A stretch of 7,109 nucleotides of DNA from Bacteroidota bacterium (GTDB taxonomy: Bacteria; Bacteroidota; Bacteroidia; Bacteroidales; UBA1402), in assembly GCA_030706285.1 (NCBI GenBank), contig JAUZOU010000149.1, positions 1-7,109 of the forward strand, in the 5' to 3' direction. Shown piece by piece: positions 1 through 6,140 of the stretch. The translations under genes and the position numbers were made by a program. Numbering within the stretch: position 1 is the stretch's first letter; the number at the start of each line of letters is the position of its first letter. The notes under the pieces are model-generated. The model was not told the origin of the DNA. It searched no databases and worked only from the letters and a program-made list of their open reading frames with translations.

Positions 1-79
1 ATATAAAATTGCACGCACAGGGATAAGTAAAAGCCTGCGAATTTAAGGGATATTAGCTGTTCGAAAACCGGCCGGTCTG

Positions 80-1300
80 TCAGAACTCTTCCGGTTCGTC
101 GTATTTTTGAAACAAGAAATCGTTGTAAGGGAAACGGGTTACATGAATCTCTTTTACCCGATCGTACACCAAGGCTTTCAGCTCATCCATATTGGACAAA
201 TCCTTGGCAGAAATAAAGAGGCAATCCTTATTCATCCGCGACATCCAAGTCTGCTGGAGTTCTTCCAGTGTCAGGTTTTCCTTCGTGCGGGGAGTCAGGT
301 CATCCGTATCTTTTTCAATAGGGTGATAGGCATCGATTTTATTGAAGACAAGAATCATGGGCTTTTCCAGCGCATCCAGTTCACCCAACGTCCGGTTGAC
401 CACATCGATCTGTTCCTCAAATCCACGGTGTGAAATATCCACAATATGGAGCAGCAGATCCGCTTCCCTAACTTCATCCAGGGTTGATTTGAACGATTCG
501 ACCAGATCATGAGGCAGTTTGCGGATAAAGCCGACCGTATCGGTGAGCAGGAACGGCAGATTGTCGATGATCACCTTTCTGACTGTCGTATCCAATGTGG
601 CGAACAGCTTGTTTTCAGCAAAAACCTCTGACTTGCTCAGCACATTCATCAGCGTGGATTTTCCGACATTGGTATATCCGACCAGTGCCACACGCACCAT
701 CTTGCCACGGTTCTTCCGTTGAGTGGCTTTCTGTTTGTCAATCCGGATCAGCTCATCCTTCAAATGTGAAATCTTATCCAGAATGATCCGGCGGTCCGTC
801 TCAATCTGAGCTTCACCGGGACCACGCATGCCGATACCTCCCCGCTGACGTTCCAGGTGTGTCCACATACCAGTCAGCCGCGGTAGCAGGTATCTGTATT
901 GAGCCAGTTCCACCTGTGTCTTGGCATGGGCCGTCTGAGCCCGTTTGGCAAAGATATCCAGAATCAGGTTGGTCCGGTCAAGCACCTTGATTTTCAGTTC
1001 ATTTTCGATGTTTCTGACTTGCCTGGCTGACAACTCATCATCAAATATAATCAGCCCTATTTCGTTTTCTTCGATGTATGCTTTGATCTCACCCAACCGG
1101 CCAATGCCAACAAAGGTGTTCGGATTTGGGTAATCGAGCCGTTGTGTAAACGTTTTAACCGGTTCTGCACCGGCCGTATCGGCAAGGAAAGCCAGCTCTT
1201 CAAGGTATTCTTTTGCTTTCTGTTCCGGCTGGTCGTTGGTAATCAGACCGACCAGTACAGCTTTTTCGGCCTCAGGCAACAACGTTGACGTGTCAATCAT
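80..1300 (-). CDS. hflX: GTPase HflX, ribosome-associated
   Basis: Encodes a 406-residue HflX-family GTPase, a cytoplasmic protein that binds the large ribosomal subunit and in other bacteria splits stalled or stressed 70S ribosomes. The N-terminal HflX domain covers about residues 10-195 and contains the glycine-rich stretch GGIGMRGPGE (154-163), followed by a coiled linker. The G domain carries all five motifs: G1 GYTNVGKST (208-216), G2 ATLDTT (234-239), G3 DTVGF (254-258), G4 NKID (320-323) and G5 SAK (364-366). Length is normal for the family, with the short C-terminal tail common in Bacteroidetes. The ATG at 1298-1300 is chosen because the conserved domain begins just after it and a -7 promoter box lies about 18 bp upstream. 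It is divergent from the TerC-family gene. All GTP-binding residues are present, so it should be functional. Confidence 0.97.
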   Translation of the reverse strand: MIDTSTLLPEAEKAVLVGLITNDQPEQKAKEYLEELAFLADTAGAEPVKTFTQRLDYPNPNTFVGIGRLGEIKAYIEENEIGLIIFDDELSARQVRNIENELKIKVLDRTNLILDIFAKRAQTAHAKTQVELAQYRYLLPRLTGMWTHLERQRGGIGMRGPGEAQIETDRRIILDKISHLKDELIRIDKQKATQRKNRGKMVRVALVGYTNVGKSTLMNVLSKSEVFAENKLFATLDTTVRKVIIDNLPFLLTDTVGFIRKLPHDLVESFKSTLDEVREADLLLHIVDISHRGFEEQIDVVNRTLGELDALEKPMILVFNKIDAYHPIEKDTDDLTPRTKENLTLEELQQTWMSRMNKDCLFISAKDLSNMDELKALVYDRVKEIHVTRFPYNDFLFQKYDEPEEF

Positions 1301-1318
1301 ACATTCCTTATTTTAGAA

Positions 1319-1326
1319 CAAAGATA
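1319..1326 (-). promoter_or_regulatory. Probable -7 box of the hflX promoter
   Basis: Read on the minus strand, TATCTTTG matches the Bacteroidetes primary-sigma -7 consensus TAnnTTTG exactly and ends 18 bp before the hflX start codon. This would give a leader of only about ten nucleotides. No good TTTG -33 element is seen at the usual 19-21 bp spacing, so the call rests on the -7 box and its position. Confidence 0.5.
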
Positions 1327-1393
1327 GAATAAAGTATGAAAAATGCTGTTCCCCCGCGTTCATAAATAGAGCAGAACAAGCCAAAAGGCCATT

Positions 1394-1424
1394 TTTGCAG
1401 ATTAAAAGTTTTTAACTATATTCG
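1394..1424 (+). promoter_or_regulatory. Bacteroidetes-type promoter for the TerC-family gene
   Basis: A TTTG -33 element (1394-1397) is separated by 19 bp from TATATTCG (1417-1424), one mismatch from the -7 consensus TAnnTTTG. Predicted transcription starts near 1430 and leaves a leader of about 53 nt. That is too short for the roughly 100-nt manganese yybP-ykoY riboswitch known upstream of some alx genes, and none is seen. Confidence 0.6.
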
Positions 1425-1483
1425 CAAACCATGTATCACTATGATACCGTTTCTATAGATTGTCTATTTAACCCGTTTTACTG

Positions 1484-2437
1484 ATGGAAGGTCCGTTATT
1501 CTGGATTGGTTTTTTCGCGTTTGTCATTCTCATGTTAACGCTTGACTTGTTTGTCTTTCATAAAAAAAATGAAGTCATCAAGGTCAAGAGCGCCTTGTTA
1601 TGGAGTTTATTCTGGATCGGGCTGGCTTTAGCCTTCAATGCCGTCATTTATGTTACCCTCGGACATGTCAAGGCGTTGGAATTCATGACAGGCTATCTCA
1701 TCGAAGAGTCGCTAAGCATCGACAATTTGTTCGTGTTCATCATGATCTTCGGGTTCTTCAAGATCGAACCGAAATATCAGCACAACGTCTTATTCTGGGG
1801 TATCATCGGAGCCATTGTCTTTAGGGCGATCTTCATTTTTGCCGGTGTGGCATTGATCCACCGGTTTGCCTGGATCATGTTCATCTTCGGAGCCTTCCTC
1901 CTGTACACCGGTATCAAAATGGTTGTAGACAGAAAAGAAGCTGACGAGTTCAACCCAAACGAAAACGTTGTTATCAAGACTTTCAGGAAATTCTTTCCGG
2001 TCGTTGACGATATGTCTCAGGAAAGTTTCTTCATCAAGAAAGACAAGAAATGGTTTGCTACGACCTTCTTTGTGGCTTTGCTGTTCATCGAAGCATCCGA
2101 CCTGATCTTTGCCGTCGATTCCATTCCGGCCGTACTCTCCGTTTCCAAAGATGTGTTCATTGTCTATACGTCCAATATCTTCGCCATCCTTGGCTTACGG
2201 TCGCTATACTTCGCCATCAGCGGTATCATGAGGTACTTCTATTATCTCAAATACGCGCTCTCCGGCATCCTGACCTTTATCGGCGCCAAAATGATCATCA
2301 ATGAATTTTGCAGCGAAATGGGCTACACATTCAACATCTCCAATGTGGCGTCCCTGAGCATCATCGTGCTTTTCCTGACCGTTTCGATCATCGCCTCCAT
2401 CTTAAAAAAAGACAAAACTCGGGAATCAGTAGAATAA
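1484..2437 (+). CDS. TerC/Alx-family integral membrane protein
   Basis: A 317-residue polytopic inner-membrane protein of the TerC family, closest in architecture to the Alx-type subgroup. Relatives are linked to tellurite resistance, alkaline-induced expression and, for E. coli Alx and Bacillus TerC homologues, manganese export. The substrate here is inferred only. About nine hydrophobic segments are visible (roughly residues 4-24, 39-59, 75-92, 102-122, 127-147, 190-212, 227-248, 256-275, 286-307). Family signatures are YLIEESLSIDNLFVF (71-85), IEASDLIFAVDSIPAV (202-217) and SNIFAILGLRSLYF (230-243), with the acidic residues (E74, E75, D80, E203, D206, D212) expected to line the ion path. 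A charged cytoplasmic loop covers about 149-189. The gene is preceded by its own promoter and has no Shine-Dalgarno sequence, which is usual in this phylum. Intron debris begins about 25 bp after the stop and no intrinsic terminator is seen. Confidence 0.95.
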   Translation: MEGPLFWIGFFAFVILMLTLDLFVFHKKNEVIKVKSALLWSLFWIGLALAFNAVIYVTLGHVKALEFMTGYLIEESLSIDNLFVFIMIFGFFKIEPKYQHNVLFWGIIGAIVFRAIFIFAGVALIHRFAWIMFIFGAFLLYTGIKMVVDRKEADEFNPNENVVIKTFRKFFPVVDDMSQESFFIKKDKKWFATTFFVALLFIEASDLIFAVDSIPAVLSVSKDVFIVYTSNIFAILGLRSLYFAISGIMRYFYYLKYALSGILTFIGAKMIINEFCSEMGYTFNISNVASLSIIVLFLTVSIIASILKKDKTRESVE

Positions 2438-2463
2438 CTCAAAATTAGGCAATTTGGCACATA

Positions 2464-2800
2464 CTAATCATCTTTCCTTGTATTGACAAACATACATGCC
2501 TTGTTTCTTTTAACACCAAGTCTAATCAGGTTCTTGAGTCGGGGTCGAACCCAGTTCTATTACTTTCAGTTTACCATGCGTAGACGTCTGCACAACCAGA
2601 GATGAACTATTTGAGCTTTTCTTTCCGCTTTTCATTGACCCAGCTATTGCTCCTTGATGTCAGTTTACTACAGTACTCGAAGGACATATCCTTCATCTTG
2701 GCACGGCTTTATGGGTGAACAAAAAGGCGACCTTCTCCATGTGACATATTGAATAAGTAGCCAAGAATTTTGAGGCCTTTGACTTGTCTTACTTTTATAG
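2464..2800 (-). pseudogene. Group II intron reverse transcriptase/maturase, C-terminal remnant
   Basis: The minus strand encodes the end of a group II intron-encoded protein, in two frames and with stops. Frame one (from about 2798 down to 2610) reads KVRQVKGLKILGYLF, then GEGRLFVHP, a stop, SRAKMKDMSF and TSRSNSWVNEKRKEKLK followed by another stop. This is the end of the RT domain and the thumb (domain X). Frame two (2598 to 2464) reads WLCRRLRMVN, three stop codons within four codons, then RPRLKNLIRLGVKRNKA and VNTRK. This is the GIIM maturase signature, in which intact relatives have a Trp-Lys-Gln-Trp stretch where the stops lie. About 25-30 codons of the family pattern are missing at the junction near 2600. 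The end after NTRK, usually continuing into a GYWRIA-like segment, is lost close to the TerC-family stop. It is certainly non-functional. Identification is from remembered family motifs, not a search. Confidence 0.85.
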
Positions 2801-2881
2801 AAGATGGTAAAAGCAGGCCAAGTGGACTTTTCCCTTGGTCTCTCTTAGAACCGTACGAGAGCCTTTCAGCTCATCCGGTTC
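2800..2881 (-). ncRNA. Group II intron domain V and VI, 3' end of an intron
   Basis: Read on the minus strand, the 34 nt at 2881-2848 fold as domain V. A lower helix GAACCGGAU/GUACGGUUC has one G-A mismatch. A 2-nt UC bulge follows on the 3' side. The upper 5-bp helix GAGCU/GGCUC is capped by a GAAA tetraloop. Size, bulge position and tetraloop match the conserved catalytic domain V, although the first triad reads GAAC instead of the usual GAGC. Directly 3' is a hairpin CCAAG-GGA / UCC-A-CUUGG (about 2818-2838) with a bulged A, placed as domain VI would be. The intron probably ends near 2800-2806. Oddly, the next sequence on this strand is the reverse-transcriptase thumb of an intron protein instead of a normal exon. 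Confidence 0.75.
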
Positions 2882-2887
2882 ATTTAA

Positions 2888-3064
2888 TCCAGCCGTTGGC
2901 AAGCCCGTTAAGGTGGCTGGCAGCTGCCGGCCATTAGCTAAGAGCAAGGGCGTCCATCGCGAGGTGGAATCTGAAGGAAGCTGACGGCAAAGTTCCGGCC
3001 GGAGAAATACGAAAATCATCAGGCATATATCGCGGTATATGGAATGAAGATACTGCGTCTTACC
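2888..3064 (+). ncRNA. Group II intron domain I remnant
   Basis: The plus strand here resembles the domain I RNA of bacterial group II introns. The best match is the block at about 2949-2990, which contains the phrase GTCCATCGCGAGGTGGAATC and then GAAGGAAGCTGACGGCAAAG, a conserved domain I core in introns with this protein type. It is preceded by a GCC-rich pairing region (about 2891-2932) and TAGCTAA. The right boundary is uncertain: intron-like sequence may run to about 3120. The left edge abuts the domain V of the opposite strand, so an inversion or recombination junction lies at about 2882-2890. No 5' splice-site GTGYG motif is seen at that edge, so the intron start is missing. Identification is by recall of intron consensus sequence. 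Confidence 0.65.
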
Positions 3065-3084
3065 GTGGGGGCTTCCGGGCTGAA

Positions 3085-3115
3085 AGGAAGTAGGTGAATG
3101 AATCTCCTACTTCCT
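3085..3115. repeat. 10-bp inverted repeat, hairpin-forming
   Basis: AGGAAGTAGG (3085-3094) and CCTACTTCCT (3106-3115) are perfect inverted copies around an 11-nt loop. There is no T-run on either strand, so it is a poor intrinsic terminator. It may be a helix of the adjoining intron RNA or a weak stem downstream of the lipoprotein gene. Confidence 0.6.
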
Positions 3116-3175
3116 ACTCGAATTGATTTTCAACAAGAAGGTCTGCAATTTTAATTCAATAGTGCAATTTTTCTT

Positions 3176-3742
3176 TCATTGAATAGGATCAATGAAGGTT
3201 CCAATAAGGATCCACTTGTATTTAATTGCGTCATTAATGCCATAAGAAACATTTAATATTGAGCTATCAATCCATAGATCCTCAGGGCCAGTATATGTAA
3301 TGTAGTTGATTTTTACATTTACTGGTTGTCTGTTTCCAGTATCAATTGTTGGCTTTTTTTTACTACTTGTGTCAGCTACTGCTTTATAACTAAAGGGTAA
3401 ATCTGTAATTATATATCGCGTACCAGCAGGAATTAAAATTGATGGGCAGAATAAATCTCTTTCATTATCAGGATAAACCTTTAGGTAAATTCTCAAACTT
3501 TGAGATAATGGAGTACTCAATAATAATTGAATTTGATTTGTTATTGAAGGGCTCGGAGCCGTTGTTAGTATTAAAGTATATTTGTGATAATCTATCGGCA
3601 CTATCATTTTCGATGGCTTGATTTCAGGAACTGTTTTTGTTAAAGTCTCTGCAGAATCACTTAATATATAACCATTGTCATTTGAACAGCTTCCTAGAAA
3701 AAATGGAAGCAATAGAATTAAATAGAAGATAGTTCTTTTCAT
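3176..3742 (-). CDS. Orphan SPII lipoprotein, unknown function
   Basis: A 188-residue protein that I do not recognise. The N-terminus is a classic lipoprotein signal: MKR, a hydrophobic run (about residues 4-16) and the lipobox LGSC with Cys19 as the predicted acylation site, followed by SNDN. The mature part seems to be beta-rich. It contains SLRIYLKVYPDNERDLF and then LIPAGTRYIITDL, a strand pattern reminiscent of the small beta-sandwich domains of Bacteroidetes surface lipoproteins. A basic-polar patch SSKKKPT follows, and the protein ends in WILIGTFIDPIQ. No catalytic motif is apparent. It stands alone between intron remnants, is visibly more AT-rich than hflX or the Sus-type genes, and has no confident promoter. 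The long open frame with an intact signal peptide makes it a real gene, perhaps recently acquired or carried in with the mobile debris. Confidence 0.75.
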   Translation of the reverse strand: MKRTIFYLILLLPFFLGSCSNDNGYILSDSAETLTKTVPEIKPSKMIVPIDYHKYTLILTTAPSPSITNQIQLLLSTPLSQSLRIYLKVYPDNERDLFCPSILIPAGTRYIITDLPFSYKAVADTSSKKKPTIDTGNRQPVNVKINYITYTGPEDLWIDSSILNVSYGINDAIKYKWILIGTFIDPIQ

Positions 3743-3935
3743 GATGCTAAAATTTAATAGGTTAATAAATTAGTTACTCTAAAAAAGTGTTACTTAAATC
3801 AATATTTTTTCCAGAATCCGATATCCACAAACGAATCATTTATTTGTCCGGAATACATAATTATCAGATTGTTACGATGTCTTTGAACGATCATAGCTTC
3901 AAAAGTGAAAGTAATTTGACACTTATGAGAGTCTT
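3743..3935. other. Non-coding AT-rich spacer
   Basis: Between the lipoprotein start and the next minus-strand open frame I see no RNA gene, repeat or convincing promoter. A 60-codon plus-strand frame across it has no recognisable content and no upstream promoter. Confidence 0.4.
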
Positions 3936-4199
3936 TTATTGTGTTTGTACTTCAAATCTTCTATCCTGACCAGGCATGTCCAAAGGCAGCGATGATAAAC
4001 TCTTAGCTGCTACATGAACAGGTCGTGGCGGTTGCTTTTGGTATTTTGGAGTGGATGGCTTAATTGGAAGCTGGTTGCCTCGACGTTGTTGTGCTTTGTC
4101 CAATCCCCAAGGGCAACCCAGAGAAGATCTTTTAAATTCAACGGGTTGAATTCCCAGCCACTTGCTGCGGAATGATGGGTCTAGGACTTTTCCTGGACC
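3936..4199 (-). pseudogene. Unassigned basic, proline-rich open frame without a start
   Basis: The minus strand is open for 87 codons, ending in TAA at 3936-3938, but it is preceded directly by an in-frame TAG (4200-4202) and has no usable ATG. The predicted peptide is basic and proline-rich, with KWLGIQPVEFKRSSLGCPWG near its start, LPIKPSTPKYQKQPPRP in the middle and PGQDRRFEVQTQ at its end. A different frame starts with an ATG at about 4217-4215 (MSNNIGSRKSPRPIIPQQ) just downstream of a good promoter and stops after 25 codons. The two could be one gene split by a frameshift. I do not recognise the family. A decayed mobile-element gene is possible given the surroundings, but this is inference. 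A non-coding role is equally possible. Confidence 0.35.
4135..4152. repeat. 18-bp near-perfect palindrome
   Basis: AATTCAAC (4135-4142) and GTTGAATT (4145-4152) are inverted copies separated by GG. With only two central bases it is more like a dimeric protein-binding site or element remnant than an RNA hairpin. No function can be assigned. Confidence 0.5.
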
Positions 4200-4233
4200 C
4201 TATATTATTAGACATGATCAATATAATAGATTG

Positions 4234-4265
4234 CAAAGATAAATATAAATGATAATTAATGCAAT
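4234..4265 (-). promoter_or_regulatory. Bacteroidetes-type promoter, minus strand
   Basis: On the minus strand, ATTG (4265-4262) is followed after 20 bp by TATCTTTG (4241-4234), an exact match to TAnnTTTG at canonical spacing. It would start transcription near 4227, about ten bases before the ATG of a short 25-codon frame and into the unassigned open frame at 3936-4199. This is one of the best promoter matches in the window, although it drives no intact recognised gene. Confidence 0.6.
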
Positions 4266-4333
4266 TTATTATTTGATAAATTGTTATTTTAAATAACTTT
4301 TTGTTTTTGTCTGACAAAGCTCACGGGATGCTA

Positions 4334-4660
4334 AATCTTCTCAAAATACAGAACAGAATGTCATCTGGGAGTTATATTACTAAACCGGTAAAAGCGGGTA
4401 TCTAAGAAGAATGAAGGTAATAGAATACTTGGCATACGCACAGTAGAAGACCGTATAGCGCAAATGACAGTCATGCTGTATTTGACCATTCGTGGAGCCG
4501 ATGTTTCACAAAGATTCTTATGAGTGCAGACCGAACAAGTTAGCCGTAAAGGCGTTAGAGGTAACAAGAAGAAGAAGTTGGAGGCGGGACAGGGTTTTAG
4601 AGTTTGATATCAAAGGATTGTTTGACAACATCAGACATAACTACCTGATAGAAATTTGTT
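4334..4660 (+). pseudogene. Group II intron reverse transcriptase, N-terminal remnant
   Basis: The start of an intron-encoded reverse transcriptase, broken over three plus-strand frames. From 4334: NLLKIQNRMSSGSYITKPVKA, matching RT block 1. From 4404: KKNEGNRILGIRTVEDRIAQ, matching RT block 2, in which the usual GIPTV has become GIRTV. From 4492: VEPMFHKDSYECRPNK and then VLEFDIKGLFDNI, matching block 3 with the first catalytic aspartate region. The break at 4479-4492 is explained by two single-base losses, because TATTT-GACCATTC-GTGGAG would restore YFDHSVEP. Another shift occurs near 4398-4404. The YADD-containing part, thumb and maturase domain are absent here, and recognisable similarity stops after the DNI motif, before the terminator at 4712. 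The upstream promoter and intron RNA are not seen next to it. It is clearly inactive. Confidence 0.85.
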
Positions 4661-4711
4661 TATACACAGGAGATATGGTGTACCGTCAAGTGATGCGCCA
4701 TGAGATACATA

Positions 4712-4752
4712 GCAAAAAAAGAGCCGCTTATAACAAGCGGCTCTTTTTTTGC
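4712..4752 (-). terminator. Strong bidirectional intrinsic terminator
   Basis: Two perfect 18-bp inverted arms (4712-4729 and 4735-4752) flank a 5-nt loop. The GC core GAGCCGCTT/AAGCGGCTC is bordered by seven A on one side and seven T on the other, so it works as a terminator on both strands. It lies 15 bp after the stop of the last gene of the Sus-type operon and ends that transcript. It also shields the operon from readthrough out of the intron debris. Confidence 0.92.
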
Positions 4753-4767
4753 AGGTAAGACTAATCG

Positions 4768-5400
4768 TTAAAAATCATCAGCAGGGAAACCGGTTCTACG
4801 GAATCCGGAAACCTTATACCAGATATCATTTCCATAATCATCATTATACTTGACATAGAAGATGATACTATCGGCCGGTTGACCGGAAGGTGTCTTAGCG
4901 GCATTCTTCAGGACTTTTCCGCCAATAATCTGTACATTACTGTCATACATGACATTGTTGTTCGTGGTCGTCGTATCCTGAAACGTTTTGGCCGCATAAT
5001 CAACATTGACTTTAACCTGAGTATTCCAGAAAAGATGTTTAGTGACGTTGTCACATACCCACATCTCGGTAGGCAGGTTAGCAGCCGTGTTGGCAGTAAG
5101 CAGTTTTAGGTGACCTGCCATATCCATCCATGCACTTGCATAGTCGGATGATTCCAAATCTTTCAGGTCAACCACACCATCGCCATTCACATCAGCAGAA
5201 AAAGCAGGATAGGGTTTTGCTTTGCCTTTATATTCATAATAGCAATTATAGAATTGGTATTGGTTGGCTTCATAGGTCACCCACCAGTCTCCGGCCATAT
5301 CCTGAACGGCGGTTCCACCAGGCTCGGTTTCGGAGTCGCAGCTTGTAAAAGAAAAGATGATCCCTACAGCTGCAAAAAGCAATATAATTAGTTTCTTCAT
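4768..5400 (-). CDS. Lipid-binding putative hydrolase family lipoprotein with dockerin-like loop
   Basis: A 210-residue lipoprotein: signal peptide with lipobox FTSC, predicted lipidated Cys21, then DSETE, an acidic tail of the kind that sends Bacteroidetes lipoproteins to the cell surface. The body resembles the Bacteroidetes lipid-binding putative hydrolase family (Lipid_bd, a lipocalin-like fold): AGDWWVTYEAN (36-46), LLTANTA (100-106), MWVCDN (113-118), FWNTQVKVNVDY (124-135), GGKVL (160-164), ADSIIFYVKYNDD (176-188) and the terminal SGFRRTGFPADDF. Unusual is DVNGDGVVDLKD (70-81), a textbook EF-hand/dockerin loop with D70, N72, D74, D78 and D81 placed to bind calcium, in the variable region before the core. 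No hydrolase catalytic residues are evident. It is the last gene of the operon, 11 bp after the upstream stop, so it probably helps bind the same ligand at the surface. The exact function is unknown. Confidence 0.85.
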   Translation of the reverse strand: MKKLIILLFAAVGIIFSFTSCDSETEPGGTAVQDMAGDWWVTYEANQYQFYNCYYEYKGKAKPYPAFSADVNGDGVVDLKDLESSDYASAWMDMAGHLKLLTANTAANLPTEMWVCDNVTKHLFWNTQVKVNVDYAAKTFQDTTTTNNNVMYDSNVQIIGGKVLKNAAKTPSGQPADSIIFYVKYNDDYGNDIWYKVSGFRRTGFPADDF

Positions 5401-5411
5401 ATTCTTGCTGT

Positions 5412-6119
5412 TTATTGTTTGGTTAATGTTACGTAGAAAGTCATGCCTGATACATATACAGCTGTATAAGTAATTGTATTTGTTGCAGGATTAAATTTTG
5501 CATCAGAAAAATCCGTCAGAGAATCACCCCAACCTTCGATATTACTATCAATCAGCGTTAAGGTACTGTCGGCATTCAATTTGAACGTTCCTGTCATAGC
5601 ATAGGCAGAACCGTAGGCAACCCCCTTATCATACCAGCCGGCTAAAAAGTCTGTAATGTAAAAAACGCCAGGACTCGTCTGGAATACGGCAACCGGATAT
5701 TCAGAACCGAAATTTGCAGTCACACCTTTATAAACTCGGTAACTGGATTTTGAAACGGTGTAGGTTGCAGAAGGCAATACTGTTGCAGTCGTATCATAGA
5801 CATAGACAGTACGATTCACTGTAGTTTCAAATCCATCCTTATTTACAGCAGAATAGGAGATCGGATAAATGCCAGGTGTCGTATTGTCAACCGTTCCATC
5901 TACTTTTACAGAAGAGGTAACATCTGCACCCTTTAAGATAGCAGTATAACCCGGTTCTGCATAGTTCGTGCCCTTGGCTAAATAGAACGATTCGTCTCCT
6001 GTTAGAGTCAGCACAACATAGTAAGTGAGTCTCGATGTATCCTGGGTTGTAATATCCTCACAACCAGAGAATGATATAAGACTGAATACCAATATGATAC
6101 TATATATAATCTTTTTCAT
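5412..6119 (-). CDS. Surface lipoprotein with Ig-like and BT_2262-type domains
   Basis: A 235-residue lipoprotein. The signal peptide ends in lipobox FSGC (Cys20), followed by ED, suggesting surface export. Residues about 33-108 form an Ig-like/HYR-type beta-sandwich of the DUF5011 kind, with the signature AEPGYTAILKGADVTSSV and then TTPGIYPISYSAVNKDGFE (81-99). Residues about 118-235 match the C-terminal DUF5012 (BT_2262-like) domain of Sus-type operons, with FYITDFLAGWYDKG (153-166) and SGMTFYVTLTK at the end. Such proteins sit beside SusC/SusD pairs and are thought to be surface glycan-binding or accessory lipoproteins, although their ligands are mostly unknown. It follows the SusD-like gene after 21 bp and precedes the lipid-binding family lipoprotein by 11 bp. 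The family names are from recall. Confidence 0.88.
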   Translation of the reverse strand: MKKIIYSIILVFSLISFSGCEDITTQDTSRLTYYVVLTLTGDESFYLAKGTNYAEPGYTAILKGADVTSSVKVDGTVDNTTPGIYPISYSAVNKDGFETTVNRTVYVYDTTATVLPSATYTVSKSSYRVYKGVTANFGSEYPVAVFQTSPGVFYITDFLAGWYDKGVAYGSAYAMTGTFKLNADSTLTLIDSNIEGWGDSLTDFSDAKFNPATNTITYTAVYVSGMTFYVTLTKQ

Positions 6120-6140
6120 ACAATTATAGTTTTATTCGAT

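Noticed and set aside
69..80. Palindrome ACCGGCCGGT after the hflX stop as a terminator
   Set aside because: It allows only a 3-bp stem with a 4-base loop, followed by too short a T-run to be convincing.
107..1133. Several plus-strand open frames within hflX
   Set aside because: They are antisense to a full-length gene with all GTPase motifs intact and show no family content of their own.
1425..1483. Possible manganese riboswitch (yybP-ykoY type) ahead of the TerC/Alx-family gene
   Set aside because: The leader from the predicted start is only about 53 nt and shows no matching helices.
2536..2552. A tRNA T-arm-like string, GGGGTCGAACCC, on the plus strand with its mirror on the minus strand
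   Set aside because: No anticodon arm, D arm or acceptor stem can be built around it, and on the minus strand it codes for the conserved RPRLKN part of the GIIM maturase motif.
2795..3019. A 74-codon minus-strand open frame across the intron junction
   Set aside because: It runs through domain V and antisense to domain I RNA. It is a non-coding shadow of structured intron RNA, with no protein motif.
3787..3969. A 60-codon plus-strand open frame
   Set aside because: Composition is random-looking, there is no promoter or recognisable motif, and it overlaps the end of the minus-strand open frame.
4361..4567. A 68-codon minus-strand open frame
   Set aside because: It is antisense to the clearly recognisable plus-strand reverse-transcriptase remnant.
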